DNA from: JBFXCS01 sp050181915
GTDB taxonomy: Bacteria; Actinomycetota; Thermoleophilia; Miltoncostaeales; Miltoncostaeaceae
Direction of reading: 5' to 3'
NCBI GenBank assembly: GCA_050181915.1
Contig: JBFXCS010000001.1
Span: 1,178,001 to 1,242,000, forward strand
DNA: 64,000 bases
Shown piece by piece: positions 34,266 to 41,962 of the stretch (positions are counted from its first letter, which is position 1; each line of letters opens with the position of its first letter). The translations under genes were made by a program, and so were the position numbers. The notes beneath the pieces were generated by a model. The model was given only the letters and a program-made list of their open reading frames with translations, was not told the origin of the DNA and ran no database searches.

Positions 34266-34658
34266 CTACTCCAGCGCGTAGGTGATCCGGTAGCTGTGGC
34301 TGCCGTCGTCGTGGCGGGTCAGCGCGAGGGTGCCCGAGACGCCCGAGAGCCCGCCGGTTCCCGAGCCGGGGATGATGGCGGCCAACGCCTCCTCGCCGCC
34401 CTCCCAGGTGGTGGCGTGGTGCACGATCACGAACGTGCCATCGCGGCCGCCGAGGACCCCGTCGATCCGCTCGAGGCCGACGTAGGCCGCGGCCCCCTCG
34501 GCGGCCTGGGCCAGCAGCAGCCGCGCCTCGCCGATGGCGACGAGGCCCCCGGAGAACGCCTTGCGCACCTCCGCGCGCGTGAGGGCGGCGCCGCCGCTCT
34601 CGTCGTACGTCTCCTGATCCCATCCGGTGATCTCGAACGTGCCCTCGGCGTCGGGCAT
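34266..34658 (-). CDS. DUF3224 family protein
   Basis: A 130-residue protein matching the DUF3224 beta-barrel pattern: GTFEITGWDQETYDE at the N-terminus, VGLERIDGVLGGRDGTFVIVHHA in the middle and GTLALTRHDDGSHSYRITYAL at the C-terminus. Function is unestablished. A GAGGAGG ribosome binding site precedes the ATG. It overlaps nothing and lies just downstream of the two-component genes on the same strand. Confidence 0.8.
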   Translation of the reverse strand: MPDAEGTFEITGWDQETYDESGGAALTRAEVRKAFSGGLVAIGEARLLLAQAAEGAAAYVGLERIDGVLGGRDGTFVIVHHATTWEGGEEALAAIIPGSGTGGLSGVSGTLALTRHDDGSHSYRITYALE

Positions 34659-34675
34659 GAAGCCTCCTCAGATCG

Positions 34676-35320
34676 TCAGCCGCTGCGCAGGAAGGCGAGC
34701 ACCGCCAGCACCCGCCGGTGGTCGCCCCCGGAGGGCGCCAGGCCGAGCTTGCCGAAGATGTTCGACACGTGCTTCTCCACCGCGCCCTCGGTGACCACGA
34801 GGGCCTCGGCGATCGCCCCGTTGGAGCGCCCCTGGGCCATCAGCTCCAGCACCTCCAGCTCGCGCGGCGTGAGCTCGGACATGGGCGTGCTGCGGCGGCG
34901 CGCGAGCAGCTGGGCGACCACCTCCGAGTCCATCGCCGTGCCGCCGCCGGCCACCCTGCGGACCGCCTCGACGAAGTCGGAGGGATCGGCGATGCGCTCC
35001 TTCAGCAGGTAGCCGACGCCGCCGGCGCCGTCGGCGAGCAGCTCGACGGCGTAAGTCTGCTCCACGTACTGCGAGACCACCAGCACCGCGGTGCCGGGCA
35101 CCCGCCTGCGCGCCTCCAGGGCGGCGCGCAGGCCCTCGTCGCGGAAGCTCGGCGGCAGCCGCACGTCCACCACCGCGACGTCCGGGCGCTCGCGCTCGAC
35201 GGCCCGCACCAGGGCGTCGCCGTCCTCCACCGCCGCCACCACGTCCATGTCGTGGTCGCGCAGCAGGCGCACCACGCCGTCGCGCAGGAGGGCCAGGTCC
35301 TCGGCGATCACGACGCGCAT
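34676..35320 (-). CDS. NarL/LuxR-family response regulator
   Basis: A 214-residue regulator with a receiver domain (phospho-acceptor Asp52 in VVDVRLPP) and a C-terminal LuxR helix-turn-helix, SELTPRELEVLELMAQGRSNGAIAEAL followed by TEGAVEKHVSNIFGKL. Its start overlaps the kinase stop by 13 bp, so both are translationally coupled and form one system. Confidence 0.9.
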   Translation of the reverse strand: MRVVIAEDLALLRDGVVRLLRDHDMDVVAAVEDGDALVRAVERERPDVAVVDVRLPPSFRDEGLRAALEARRRVPGTAVLVVSQYVEQTYAVELLADGAGGVGYLLKERIADPSDFVEAVRRVAGGGTAMDSEVVAQLLARRRSTPMSELTPRELEVLELMAQGRSNGAIAEALVVTEGAVEKHVSNIFGKLGLAPSGGDHRRVLAVLAFLRSG

Positions 35321-36957
35321 GGGATCTCCGCGATCAGGGCGGTGCCGCCGCCCGCCGGGCTCTCGACGCGCAGGTGTCCGTCGTGCGCCTCGACCCTACG
35401 CCGCAGGCCCAGGATGCCGGAACCCCCGGGGTCGGCGCCGCCGCGCCCGTCGTCGCGCACCTCGATCGCCAGCCGGTCATCGTCGCGCACCACCCGCACC
35501 CGCACCGCGGTCGCGCCGCTGTGCTTCGCGGCGTTCGCGAGCCCCTCCGCCACCACGAAGTAGGCGGCCGCCTCGATCGGCGGGTCGAGCCGCCCCTCGA
35601 CGTCCACCTCGAGGCTCACCGGGATCGCGCCGGCCCCGGCCAGCGACCCGATCGCGGCCGGCAGGCCGCGATCGGTGAGCACGGCCGGGTGGATGCCGCG
35701 GGCCAGGTCGCGCAGCTCCGCGATGGCCCGCTTCGCCTGGGAGTGGGCGGCGTCGATCAGGCCGCGCACCTCCTCGGGCGACCCGGTCAGCTTCTCGCGC
35801 GCGATGCCCAGGTCCATGGCGAGGGCGACCAGCCGCGCCTGGGCGCCGTCGTGCAGGTCGCGCTCGATGCGCCTCAGCTCCGCCGCCTGGGCGTCGACCG
35901 CCCCGGCGCGGGAGGTGGTGAGCACGTCGATGCGCTCGGTGAGCTCGGCGCGGTCGCCCCCGCCCACCGCCACCACCACCGCGTGGACGATCGGCGGCAC
36001 GGCGAGGCCCAGGATCGCCCAGGCCGGCCAGAAGTAGCCGCCGGGCGTGGTGATCGCCCAGATCAGGATGAGGAAGATCCCGATGGACCCCATGATCCCG
36101 GCGTGCACGACCAGGCGCCGCAGGCCGCGCGACATGCCCCCGCCGATCACCGACGGCGCCAGCGAGACCGCGTGGATGCCCAGCACGAGGCCGAGGCAGA
36201 TGATCGGCCAGACCGGCCAGAAGTAGCCGCCGGGCGTGGTGCCGGCCCAGATCACGATCAGGATCAGGTTGAGCACGAGCCACGTCGTGGCGTGGACGGC
36301 GAGCCCGCGACGCGCGTTGCGCGACACGCCCGCCGCCGTCGAGCGCGGGCCGCTGCGGGCGTCCAGCAGACCGCGGGCGATGGGCAGCCACAGACGGGCC
36401 GCGGCCAGGGCCAGGGCCGGCGTGACGGCCAGGAGGATCAGGCCGACCGGAACGGCCAGGAAGGCCTCGCCGGCCGTGTCGACGGTCCAGAGGCCGAAGT
36501 CGATGTCGCTCGCGTAGTAGTGGAGCGGGGCCGACAGCAGGTAGCCGCCCCAGAAGGCGATGCCCACGACCAGCCAGCCCAGGAAGGCGCCGATGGTGGC
36601 GCGGGCCACCAGGTACACCTGCTCGCGCCACGCGACCGCGTCGCCCAGCCACTCGCGCAGGCTGCGCAGGATCGAGCCCTGCCAGATGGGCCGCACCGGA
36701 TCGGCGACGTCGGCGCCCAGCAGGCCGCGCAGCAGGGCGCGCTCGCCGCGCGCCGCGAGCCGCAGCGCGTGGGCCAGGCCCAGCAGCAGCGGCAGCCCGA
36801 TGAGCGTGACGAGCAGGCCGGCCGACAGCGACCAGCCCACCGCGAGCAGCACGATCCAGGCGATGCCCAGCGGAAGGGCGGTCGCCCCGTAGAGGAACGC
36901 CCGGTAGGCCGCCGGATCGCGGAGCGGCCCGAGGATGTGGGCGCGGATGAACGACAT
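35308..36957 (-). CDS. NarL-type sensor histidine kinase with duplicated membrane module
   Basis: A 549-residue kinase. The N-terminal sensor domain (FLYGATALPLGIAWIVLLAVGWSL, four helices) is followed by a pair of two-helix modules, each ending in TTPGGYFWP, then a HisKA_3 dimerisation domain (phospho-His in ERDLHDGAQARL) and an HATPase domain with N box EGLANAAKHS and G box DDGRGG. The frame runs open upstream for another 350 codons, but homology begins at the ATG at 36957. Its signal is unknown; such sensors often respond to cell-envelope damage. It pairs with the overlapping regulator gene. Confidence 0.88.
   Translation of the reverse strand: MSFIRAHILGPLRDPAAYRAFLYGATALPLGIAWIVLLAVGWSLSAGLLVTLIGLPLLLGLAHALRLAARGERALLRGLLGADVADPVRPIWQGSILRSLREWLGDAVAWREQVYLVARATIGAFLGWLVVGIAFWGGYLLSAPLHYYASDIDFGLWTVDTAGEAFLAVPVGLILLAVTPALALAAARLWLPIARGLLDARSGPRSTAAGVSRNARRGLAVHATTWLVLNLILIVIWAGTTPGGYFWPVWPIICLGLVLGIHAVSLAPSVIGGGMSRGLRRLVVHAGIMGSIGIFLILIWAITTPGGYFWPAWAILGLAVPPIVHAVVVAVGGGDRAELTERIDVLTTSRAGAVDAQAAELRRIERDLHDGAQARLVALAMDLGIAREKLTGSPEEVRGLIDAAHSQAKRAIAELRDLARGIHPAVLTDRGLPAAIGSLAGAGAIPVSLEVDVEGRLDPPIEAAAYFVVAEGLANAAKHSGATAVRVRVVRDDDRLAIEVRDDGRGGADPGGSGILGLRRRVEAHDGHLRVESPAGGGTALIAEIPCAS
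36024..36241. repeat. Intragenic direct repeat, 29-bp identical cores 189 bp apart
   Basis: Two identical 29-bp stretches (36024-36052 and 36213-36241) encode the repeated TTPGGYFWP-W motif of the kinase's two-helix modules. The 189-bp offset is 63 codons, so the reading frame is kept. Confidence 0.8.
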
Positions 36958-37164
36958 GTGTCCCCCGATGGTACGAGTGCCGCGGTGCGGGTGCGCCGCC
37001 TGCATCCACGATCGCCCCCGCCGCCCCGCGCCGCGATGGCGCTGACGGGCATCCGGCCCTCCGGCCGGCGGGTGTCCCGGGGTGGGGTTTCCCCCACCTC
37101 CCGGCCCGGCTCCCCGGGCGGGGACTATCCTCGACGCACGGCACCCGGCGCAGTGAGGTATGCG

Positions 37165-38616
37165 ATGCCCATCCTGAGCCCGGCCCTCGACCCGGGGCAG
37201 CCCACCGGCCTGCTCCTCGGTGGGCGCTTCGAGCAGGCCAACGCCGACCTCGCGGTCAGGAACCCGTTCACCGGCGAGGTCGTCGCGACGGTGGCCGAGG
37301 GCACGGAGGCCGACATCGACCAGGCGGTCGCGGAGGCGCTGCGGCACCTGCCCCCGCCGCCGGCCGCCGAGCGGGCGGCGGTGCTGGAGCGCGCGGCGCG
37401 GCTGGTGGCGGAGCGCGCCGAGACCTTCGCCCGCACGATCTGCCTGGAGGCCGGCAAACCGCTCGCCCAGGCGCGCGTCGAGGCGGCCAGGGCCGTCGAC
37501 ACCCTCACCTTCTCGGCCGTCGAGGCCCGCTCGCTGGCCGGCGAGATCGTGCCGATGGAGGGCAGCGCCGCCGGCGCCGGCCACCTCGGGCTGGTGCTGC
37601 GCGAGCCGGTGGGCGTGGTCGGGGCGATCTCGCCCTTCAACTTCCCCCTGAACCTCGTGTGCCACAAGGTGGCGCCGGCGATCGCCGCGGGCTGCCCGGT
37701 GGTGCTGAAGCCCGCCTCGGCGACGCCGCTGTCCGCGCTGCTGCTGGCCCGCACGCTGCGCGAGGCGGGCCTGCCGGACGGCTTCCTGGCCGTCGTGCCG
37801 GGCGGCGGCGGGACGGTCGGCAACGCCCTGGTGGACCATCCCGACGTGCCGCTCATCTCGTTCACCGGCAGCCCGTCCGTGGGCTGGGGGATCCGCGGGC
37901 GCCAGCCGCGCAAGGAGGTGGAGCTGGAGCTCGGGAACTCCACGCCCGTGATCGTCGAGGCCGACGCCGACCTGGAGGCGGCGGCCGCCGCGGTGGCCCG
38001 CTCGGCCTTCACCCACGCGGGCCAGTCGTGCATCTCGGTGCAGCGGGTGTACGTGCAGCGCGCGGCGTACGCCCGGGTGCGCGAGCTGCTGGTGCCCGCC
38101 GTGGAGGCGCTCGTGCTGGGCGACCCGATGGACGAGAAGACCGACGTGGGCCCGGTCATCGACGAGGACGCACGCGACCGCATCCTCGACTGGATCGAGG
38201 AGGCCCGGCGGGGAGGCGCCGAGACCCTGACCGGCGGCGACGTCCGCGACGGCCTCATCCGCCCCACCGTCCTCGCGGGGATCGACCCGGCGATGAAGGT
38301 GTCGTGCGAGGAGCTGTTCGGCCCGGTGGTGGGTCTCGCGCCCTACGAGACCATCGACGAGGCCATCGACCTCGCGAACTCGTCGCCCTTCGGCCTGCAG
38401 GCCGGCGTCTTCACGGGCCGGGTCGACGCCGCGCTCGGCTGGGCGCGCCGGCTCCGCTTCGGCGGCGTGACCGTCAACGAGACCCCGACCTTCCGCGCCG
38501 ACCAGATGCCGTACGGCGGGGTGAAGGACAGCGGCAACACCCGCGAGGGGCCGCGGTTCGCGGTGCGCAGCATGACCGAGAGCAAGCTCGTGATCGTGCG
38601 GCTGCCCGGAGGCTGA
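37165..38616 (+). CDS. Aldehyde dehydrogenase family protein
   Basis: A 483-residue NAD(P)-dependent aldehyde dehydrogenase. Motifs: FNFPLNL near residue 155, SFTGSPSVGWGI, the Glu-bearing ELELGNSTPVIVE (Asn instead of the usual Gly-Gly), catalytic Cys289 in AGQSCISVQR, and CEELFGPVV. Such genes oxidise lactaldehyde, succinate semialdehyde or similar; this type is often named after lactaldehyde dehydrogenase. A perfect hairpin 12 nt after the stop ends the transcript. ATG at 37165 is preceded by GTGAGG. Confidence 0.9.
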   Translation: MPILSPALDPGQPTGLLLGGRFEQANADLAVRNPFTGEVVATVAEGTEADIDQAVAEALRHLPPPPAAERAAVLERAARLVAERAETFARTICLEAGKPLAQARVEAARAVDTLTFSAVEARSLAGEIVPMEGSAAGAGHLGLVLREPVGVVGAISPFNFPLNLVCHKVAPAIAAGCPVVLKPASATPLSALLLARTLREAGLPDGFLAVVPGGGGTVGNALVDHPDVPLISFTGSPSVGWGIRGRQPRKEVELELGNSTPVIVEADADLEAAAAAVARSAFTHAGQSCISVQRVYVQRAAYARVRELLVPAVEALVLGDPMDEKTDVGPVIDEDARDRILDWIEEARRGGAETLTGGDVRDGLIRPTVLAGIDPAMKVSCEELFGPVVGLAPYETIDEAIDLANSSPFGLQAGVFTGRVDAALGWARRLRFGGVTVNETPTFRADQMPYGGVKDSGNTREGPRFAVRSMTESKLVIVRLPGG

Positions 38617-38628
38617 GGCGGGAGAGGA

Positions 38629-38659
38629 CCGGGAGGGCGGGGCGACCCCGCCCTCCCGG
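38629..38659 (+). terminator. Perfect 14-bp hairpin after aldehyde dehydrogenase
   Basis: Arms CCGGGAGGGCGGGG and the exact complement with a CGA loop begin 12 nt after the stop codon. No T-run follows, which is common for terminators in high-GC actinobacteria. Confidence 0.8.
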
Positions 38660-39066
38660 GTCCGGTCGTCCGGGTGCCCTCCGGACTCCGGTCTCGGCGT
38701 GGCGTACGGACTGAGCCCGGCCCGATCGCGCTGCGCCGTCCTTCACAGAGCTCATCGACACTCTTTCGGCACGATTTATCCCCCGAACGGGGGATCATCC
38801 TCCTCCGGATGCGACGGACCGGGCCCTCCTTTGCGCCGGGAAGGAAAACCACCAAAAAGAGCGGTTTGAGATCTTTTCCCCGATGGGAGGTTGACCACCT
38901 GGGGCAGACGCGTCTAGGTTGCGCGCGCGGCGTTCAGGGCCTCGCAGGATTGTTCTGTGTTATGAACGGGTTGGCGTTGGCCCCGGCCGGTCCCGGACGC
39001 CTCGGCCGAGAAGAGACGACGGAAGGGCCCGCGGCTCCCGCGACGCGTGCCCGGAAGGGGTAGCAG
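38660..39066. other. Intergenic region before the iclR gene
   Basis: About 400 bp with no supportable gene. It is richer in A and T than its surroundings in two patches. It holds an 8-bp palindrome, ATCCCCCG-AA-CGGGGGAT (38778-38795), an A-rich stretch around 38847-38870, and a TTGACC...TAGGTT promoter. It probably serves as the control region of iclR and perhaps its unknown target. Confidence 0.5.
38891..38920 (+). promoter_or_regulatory. Candidate promoter of the iclR gene
   Basis: TTGACC (38891-38896) and TAGGTT (38915-38920) are 18 nt apart and point at the IclR gene, giving a leader of about 140 nt. The palindrome about 100 bp upstream could bind a regulator. Confidence 0.45.
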
Positions 39067-39876
39067 ATGAGCCAGGACGAGCCGTACCGCGTACCCGCGG
39101 TCGTCAGCGCCATCCGGGCGCTCGAGGTGCTCGAGGGCCTGAACGGGACGGGCGCGAGCCTGTCCGAGATCGCGCGCCGCATCGACCGCTCGAAGAGCAC
39201 GGTCTTCAACCTCCTGACCACGCTGGAGAGCGAGGGCTTCCTCTACCGCGATCCGGTCTCCCTGTGGTTCCACCTGGGGCCCCGCCTCATCCCCCTCGGC
39301 GCCGCCGCCGCCCGTGAGGCGCGCCCGCTCGCGGCCGCCGTGGCGGCCGCCCGCAACCTGTCCGCCGAGACCGGCATGTCCGTCGCGATCGTGCAGGCCC
39401 TCGCCGAGGGCACCGCCCAGGCCGTCGAGCGCGCCACCCCGCCGCGCGGCGTGCACGTGGGCATCACCGTCGGCGACCGCTACGGCATCTTCGACGGCGC
39501 GGTGGGCAAGGCCCTGCTCGCCGGGATGCGCGCCGGCGACGCCGAGGAGGCGATCCGCAACGGCACGCCGTACCGGCACACCGAGCGCACGATCACCGAC
39601 GTCGACGACCTCATCGAGGAGATCACCGTCGTGCGCCGCCGCGGCTGGGCATCCAGCGTCGCCGAGCTGAACGAGAACCACGCCGTCTCGGCCCCGGTCT
39701 TCGGCCCCTCGGGCGAGACCCTCCTGATCCTGGTCGTGATGGCCTTCCCCAGCCAGCTGCCCGAGAGCCAGATCCCGGCGCTGGGCGAGCGCCTGCGGCG
39801 GGTCGCCGACGCCGTCACGGTGGAGTGCGGCGGCACGCCCCGCCACGCGGCCCGGGTGCCCGCCACCACCGGCTGA
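39067..39876 (+). CDS. IclR-family transcriptional regulator
   Basis: A 269-residue IclR. The N-terminal winged helix has AIRALEVLEGLNGTGASLSEIARRI and recognition helix SKSTVFNLLTTLESEGFL; the C-terminal effector domain includes GMSVAIVQAL, GVGKAL-like AVGKALLAG and RGWASSVAELNENHAVSAPVF. IclR proteins usually control catabolic genes near them; the aldehyde dehydrogenase upstream is a candidate target. ATG at 39067 follows a GAAGGGG site. Confidence 0.9.
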   Translation: MSQDEPYRVPAVVSAIRALEVLEGLNGTGASLSEIARRIDRSKSTVFNLLTTLESEGFLYRDPVSLWFHLGPRLIPLGAAAAREARPLAAAVAAARNLSAETGMSVAIVQALAEGTAQAVERATPPRGVHVGITVGDRYGIFDGAVGKALLAGMRAGDAEEAIRNGTPYRHTERTITDVDDLIEEITVVRRRGWASSVAELNENHAVSAPVFGPSGETLLILVVMAFPSQLPESQIPALGERLRRVADAVTVECGGTPRHAARVPATTG

Positions 39877-39914
39877 TCGGCGGCGGCTCCGGCCTCCGGG
39901 CCCGAGTTCGTATG

Positions 39915-39928
39915 TTAGGTTTACCTAA
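39915..39928. promoter_or_regulatory. Metal-regulator-like palindrome over a start codon
   Basis: TTAGGT-TT-ACCTAA is a perfect inverted repeat resembling the halves of DtxR/IdeR or MntR boxes, though shorter than the 19-bp IdeR consensus. Its final A is the first base of the ATG at 39928. A TATGTT hexamer at 39911 overlaps the left end and could be the -10, so an occupied site would block transcription. Confidence 0.55.
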
Positions 39929-40137
39929 TGCGCGAGGCTCGGTCCGACGCAGACATCGACTACCCGCAGTTCGGCGCCAGGGCGCGTTGCTGGCGGCGCT
40001 TCGAGCGCGGCTTCGAGGAGTGGCTCGCCACCCCCGACGGGGCCTTTGCCCTCTGGTCGGCCCGCCGCCAGATCGAGATGCACGCCCTGGGCGACCACGA
40101 CGCCCGGGACGCCGCGACCGGACGGGGGCAGCTCTAG
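39928..40137 (+). CDS. Small hypothetical protein under a palindromic operator
   Basis: A 69-residue acidic/basic soluble protein with YPQFGARARCWRRFERGFEEWL and WSARRQIEMHALGDHD; two Trp-rich helices, one Cys and two His. No family recognised. It has no ribosome binding site, which with the adjacent -10-like hexamer suggests a very short or absent leader. Its stop overlaps that of the Fur-family gene (CTAG). Position next to fur and a ferritin-like gene suggests a role in metal response. Confidence 0.55.
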   Translation: MREARSDADIDYPQFGARARCWRRFERGFEEWLATPDGAFALWSARRQIEMHALGDHDARDAATGRGQL

Positions 40138-40580
40138 CCGGCTGAGGCCTCCCGCGCCGCGCACCGGGCGCAGAGGCCGGTGATCGCCACCTGGGCGAGC
40201 TCGGGTGCGAACCCCATGGCCCGGGCCGCCTCCAGCAGCGCCGCGTCGTCGACGCGGGCGTCGACGTCCACGATCGCCCCGCAGGCGCGGCACACCAGGT
40301 GGTGGTGCGTCCCGACGTTGGGGTCGTAGACGACGCTGCCCCCCACGGTGGCGACCCGGCGCACCAGGTCGAGCTCCTCCAGGAGATCCAGCGTCGAGTA
40401 GACGGTGGGCAGCGACACGCCGCGCATCCGCCGGCTGACCTCCGCGTAGAGGTTCTCGGCCGTGACATGCCGGTCCAGGTCGCCGAGCGTCGCGGCGATC
40501 GCCAGGCGCTGCGGCGTCACCCGCCCCCCGCGCTCGCGCAGGGCGGCCGCCAGGGAGTCCTCGATGGTCGTCGCGTTCAT
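40134..40580 (-). CDS. Fur-family metalloregulator
   Basis: A 148-residue Fur/PerR-type repressor: VTPQRLAIAATLGDLDRHVTAENLYAEV with recognition helix SLPTVYSTLDLLEELDLV, then the metal-binding GTHHHLVCRACGAIVDVDA and a second CxxC (CARCAA), so the four-Cys structural zinc site is present. Whether it senses iron or peroxide cannot be read from sequence. TATGGT lies 6 nt before the ATG and TTAGAC 17 nt further up, a leaderless promoter. It diverges from the ferritin-like gene. Confidence 0.88.
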   Translation of the reverse strand: MNATTIEDSLAAALRERGGRVTPQRLAIAATLGDLDRHVTAENLYAEVSRRMRGVSLPTVYSTLDLLEELDLVRRVATVGGSVVYDPNVGTHHHLVCRACGAIVDVDARVDDAALLEAARAMGFAPELAQVAITGLCARCAAREASAG

Positions 40581-40641
40581 GCCGTCACCATATCGCGAAA
40601 GTCTGGTCGGTCTAAGCATTTCTTTATTTTAAGTTCTTCTT

Positions 40642-40647
40642 TATAAT
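40642..40647 (+). promoter_or_regulatory. TATAAT -10 element of the ferritin-like gene
   Basis: A perfect TATAAT sits in a 30-bp AT-rich island in the 107-bp gap between fur and the ferritin-like gene. The -35 region (TTTCTT) is poor, so an activator or relief of Fur repression may be needed. The expected leader is about 35 nt and ends in GGCGAGGAG before the ATG. Confidence 0.55.
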
Positions 40648-40687
40648 CCTCGTGAGACACCACCCGCACGAGGCGAGGAGAATCGCG

Positions 40688-41185
40688 ATGGCTACCGCCA
40701 GCCGCCTGGGAACCAGCATCCTGTCCGACAAGCAGGCCGCCAAGAGGGCCGAGATCGTCGAGCTCCTGACCCGCGCCTACTGGATGGAGATGGAGACGGT
40801 GATGAGCTACGTCGCCGCCTCCGCGAACCTCGACGGGATCCGCGCCGCCGAGATCGCCGAGTCGCTCGGCGAGGACGCCGACGAGGAGCTCGGCCACGCG
40901 CGCCGGTTCGCCGAGCGCATCAAGGACCTCTACGGCACCGCGCCGGGGTCCGCCGACTTCACCGCGGAGCAGACCTTCCTCCAGCCGCCCGCCGACGCGA
41001 CCGACGTCGTCACCGTCATCCGGGGCGTCATCGAGGCGGAGTCCGGCGCGATCGAGCACTACCTGCGCATCATCGAGGCCTGCGACGGCGTCGACTGGGC
41101 CACCCAGGACATGGTCATCGAGATCCTGCGCGACGAGGAGGGCCACCTGCGCCAGTTCGAGCGCTTCCTGCGCGAGTTCGAGTAG
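40688..41185 (+). CDS. Ferritin-like diiron protein (bacterioferritin/Dps-like)
   Basis: A 165-residue four-helix protein. Iron ligands occur as Glu in MEMETVMSYV, E-x-x-H in DEELGHARRF, Glu in EAESGAIEHY and E-x-x-H in DEEGHLRQFERFL, forming a complete diiron site. Length fits bacterioferritin, Dps-like or rubrerythrin-type ferritins without a rubredoxin tail. Role: iron storage or peroxide detoxification. ATG at 40688 has a GGCGAGGAG ribosome binding site; its promoter region is shared with fur. Confidence 0.85.
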   Translation: MATASRLGTSILSDKQAAKRAEIVELLTRAYWMEMETVMSYVAASANLDGIRAAEIAESLGEDADEELGHARRFAERIKDLYGTAPGSADFTAEQTFLQPPADATDVVTVIRGVIEAESGAIEHYLRIIEACDGVDWATQDMVIEILRDEEGHLRQFERFLREFE

Positions 41186-41224
41186 GCGCCTCGTGCGCCG
41201 GGCGGCAGGTCCCGGAACTGCAGG

Positions 41225-41256
41225 GGGCCCGCGATCGGAGAGGGGATCGCGGGCCC
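41225..41256 (+). terminator. 12-bp hairpin after the ferritin-like gene
   Basis: GGGCCCGCGATC and its exact complement enclose an 8-nt loop (GGAGAGGG), about 40 nt after the stop. It lies between convergent genes and may work in both directions. Confidence 0.75.
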
Positions 41257-41311
41257 GCCACGACTGAGGATGCCGCCTGCGGTCTGAACGGCTCCTGAAC
41301 GAGCGGGCGAC

Positions 41312-41962
41312 TCAGGAGCGGCGGGCCAGGTCCTCCGCGCGCATGCGCTCCACCGCGGCGGCGTCGCGCTCCTCGATCCGGGCGGCCTCCTCGAGGATCT
41401 CGCGCAGGTCGGCCGGCGGGATGACGACGGCGCCCGAGGCGTCGGCGTAGATCCAGTCGCCCGGCAGCACCGTCGCGCCGCCCACCACCACCGGGACGCC
41501 GGCGGCGTGGGGCATCACGACGTGCCCGCCCTGGCGCACCGTCTCGCCGCGGCACCAGGCCGCGAGGCCCAGGTCGACGACCTCCGCGAAGTCGCGCAGG
41601 CGGGCGTCGGCGACGATGCCGGCCATCCCGAGGTTCGCGAGCCGCGAGAGCTTCTTGCCCCCGGCGAGCGGCACCTCGGGATGGCCCCAGCTGCCCGCCA
41701 CCAGCACGCGCCCCTCCGGGTCGTCGCCCACGGCGGCGTCGAGCATGGGCGAGAAGTCGTGGACGGAGGGGTCGAGCAGGTCGGCGCGCAGCGGCAGGAA
41801 CTGCATCGTCACCGCCGGGCCCAGCAGCCGGCGCTCGGGGGCGGGGCTCACCAGGTCGGCGATGTGGGCGACGTGCGCGTGGCGGCGCATCATCGCGTCG
41901 CAGATGGCCGAGGCGCTGACCGCCTCCGCGATCGCGCGCAGATCCTCCGGGACCGGCGTCAC
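41312..41962 (-). CDS. RraA/HMG-aldolase-like protein
   Basis: A 216-residue RraA-fold protein. Family landmarks: SASAICDAMMRR at the start, SWGHPEVPLAGGKKLSRLANLGMAGIVADARLRDF (the glycine-rich GG-KLS and D-A-R-x-R-D site, quoted in part) and YADASGAVVIPP. The D-A-R-L-R-D residues are those used by 4-hydroxy-4-methyl-2-oxoglutarate aldolases to bind metal and pyruvate. It could be an aldolase or an RNase E-inhibitor-like protein. Its GTG overlaps the fabF stop (GTGA). Confidence 0.82.
   Translation of the reverse strand: MTPVPEDLRAIAEAVSASAICDAMMRRHAHVAHIADLVSPAPERRLLGPAVTMQFLPLRADLLDPSVHDFSPMLDAAVGDDPEGRVLVAGSWGHPEVPLAGGKKLSRLANLGMAGIVADARLRDFAEVVDLGLAAWCRGETVRQGGHVVMPHAAGVPVVVGGATVLPGDWIYADASGAVVIPPADLREILEEAARIEERDAAAVERMRAEDLARRS

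Noticed and set aside
35374..38616. Long frame joining kinase antisense to aldehyde dehydrogenase
   Set aside because: Only the part from 37165 is dehydrogenase-like; the first 597 codons are antisense shadow of the kinase.
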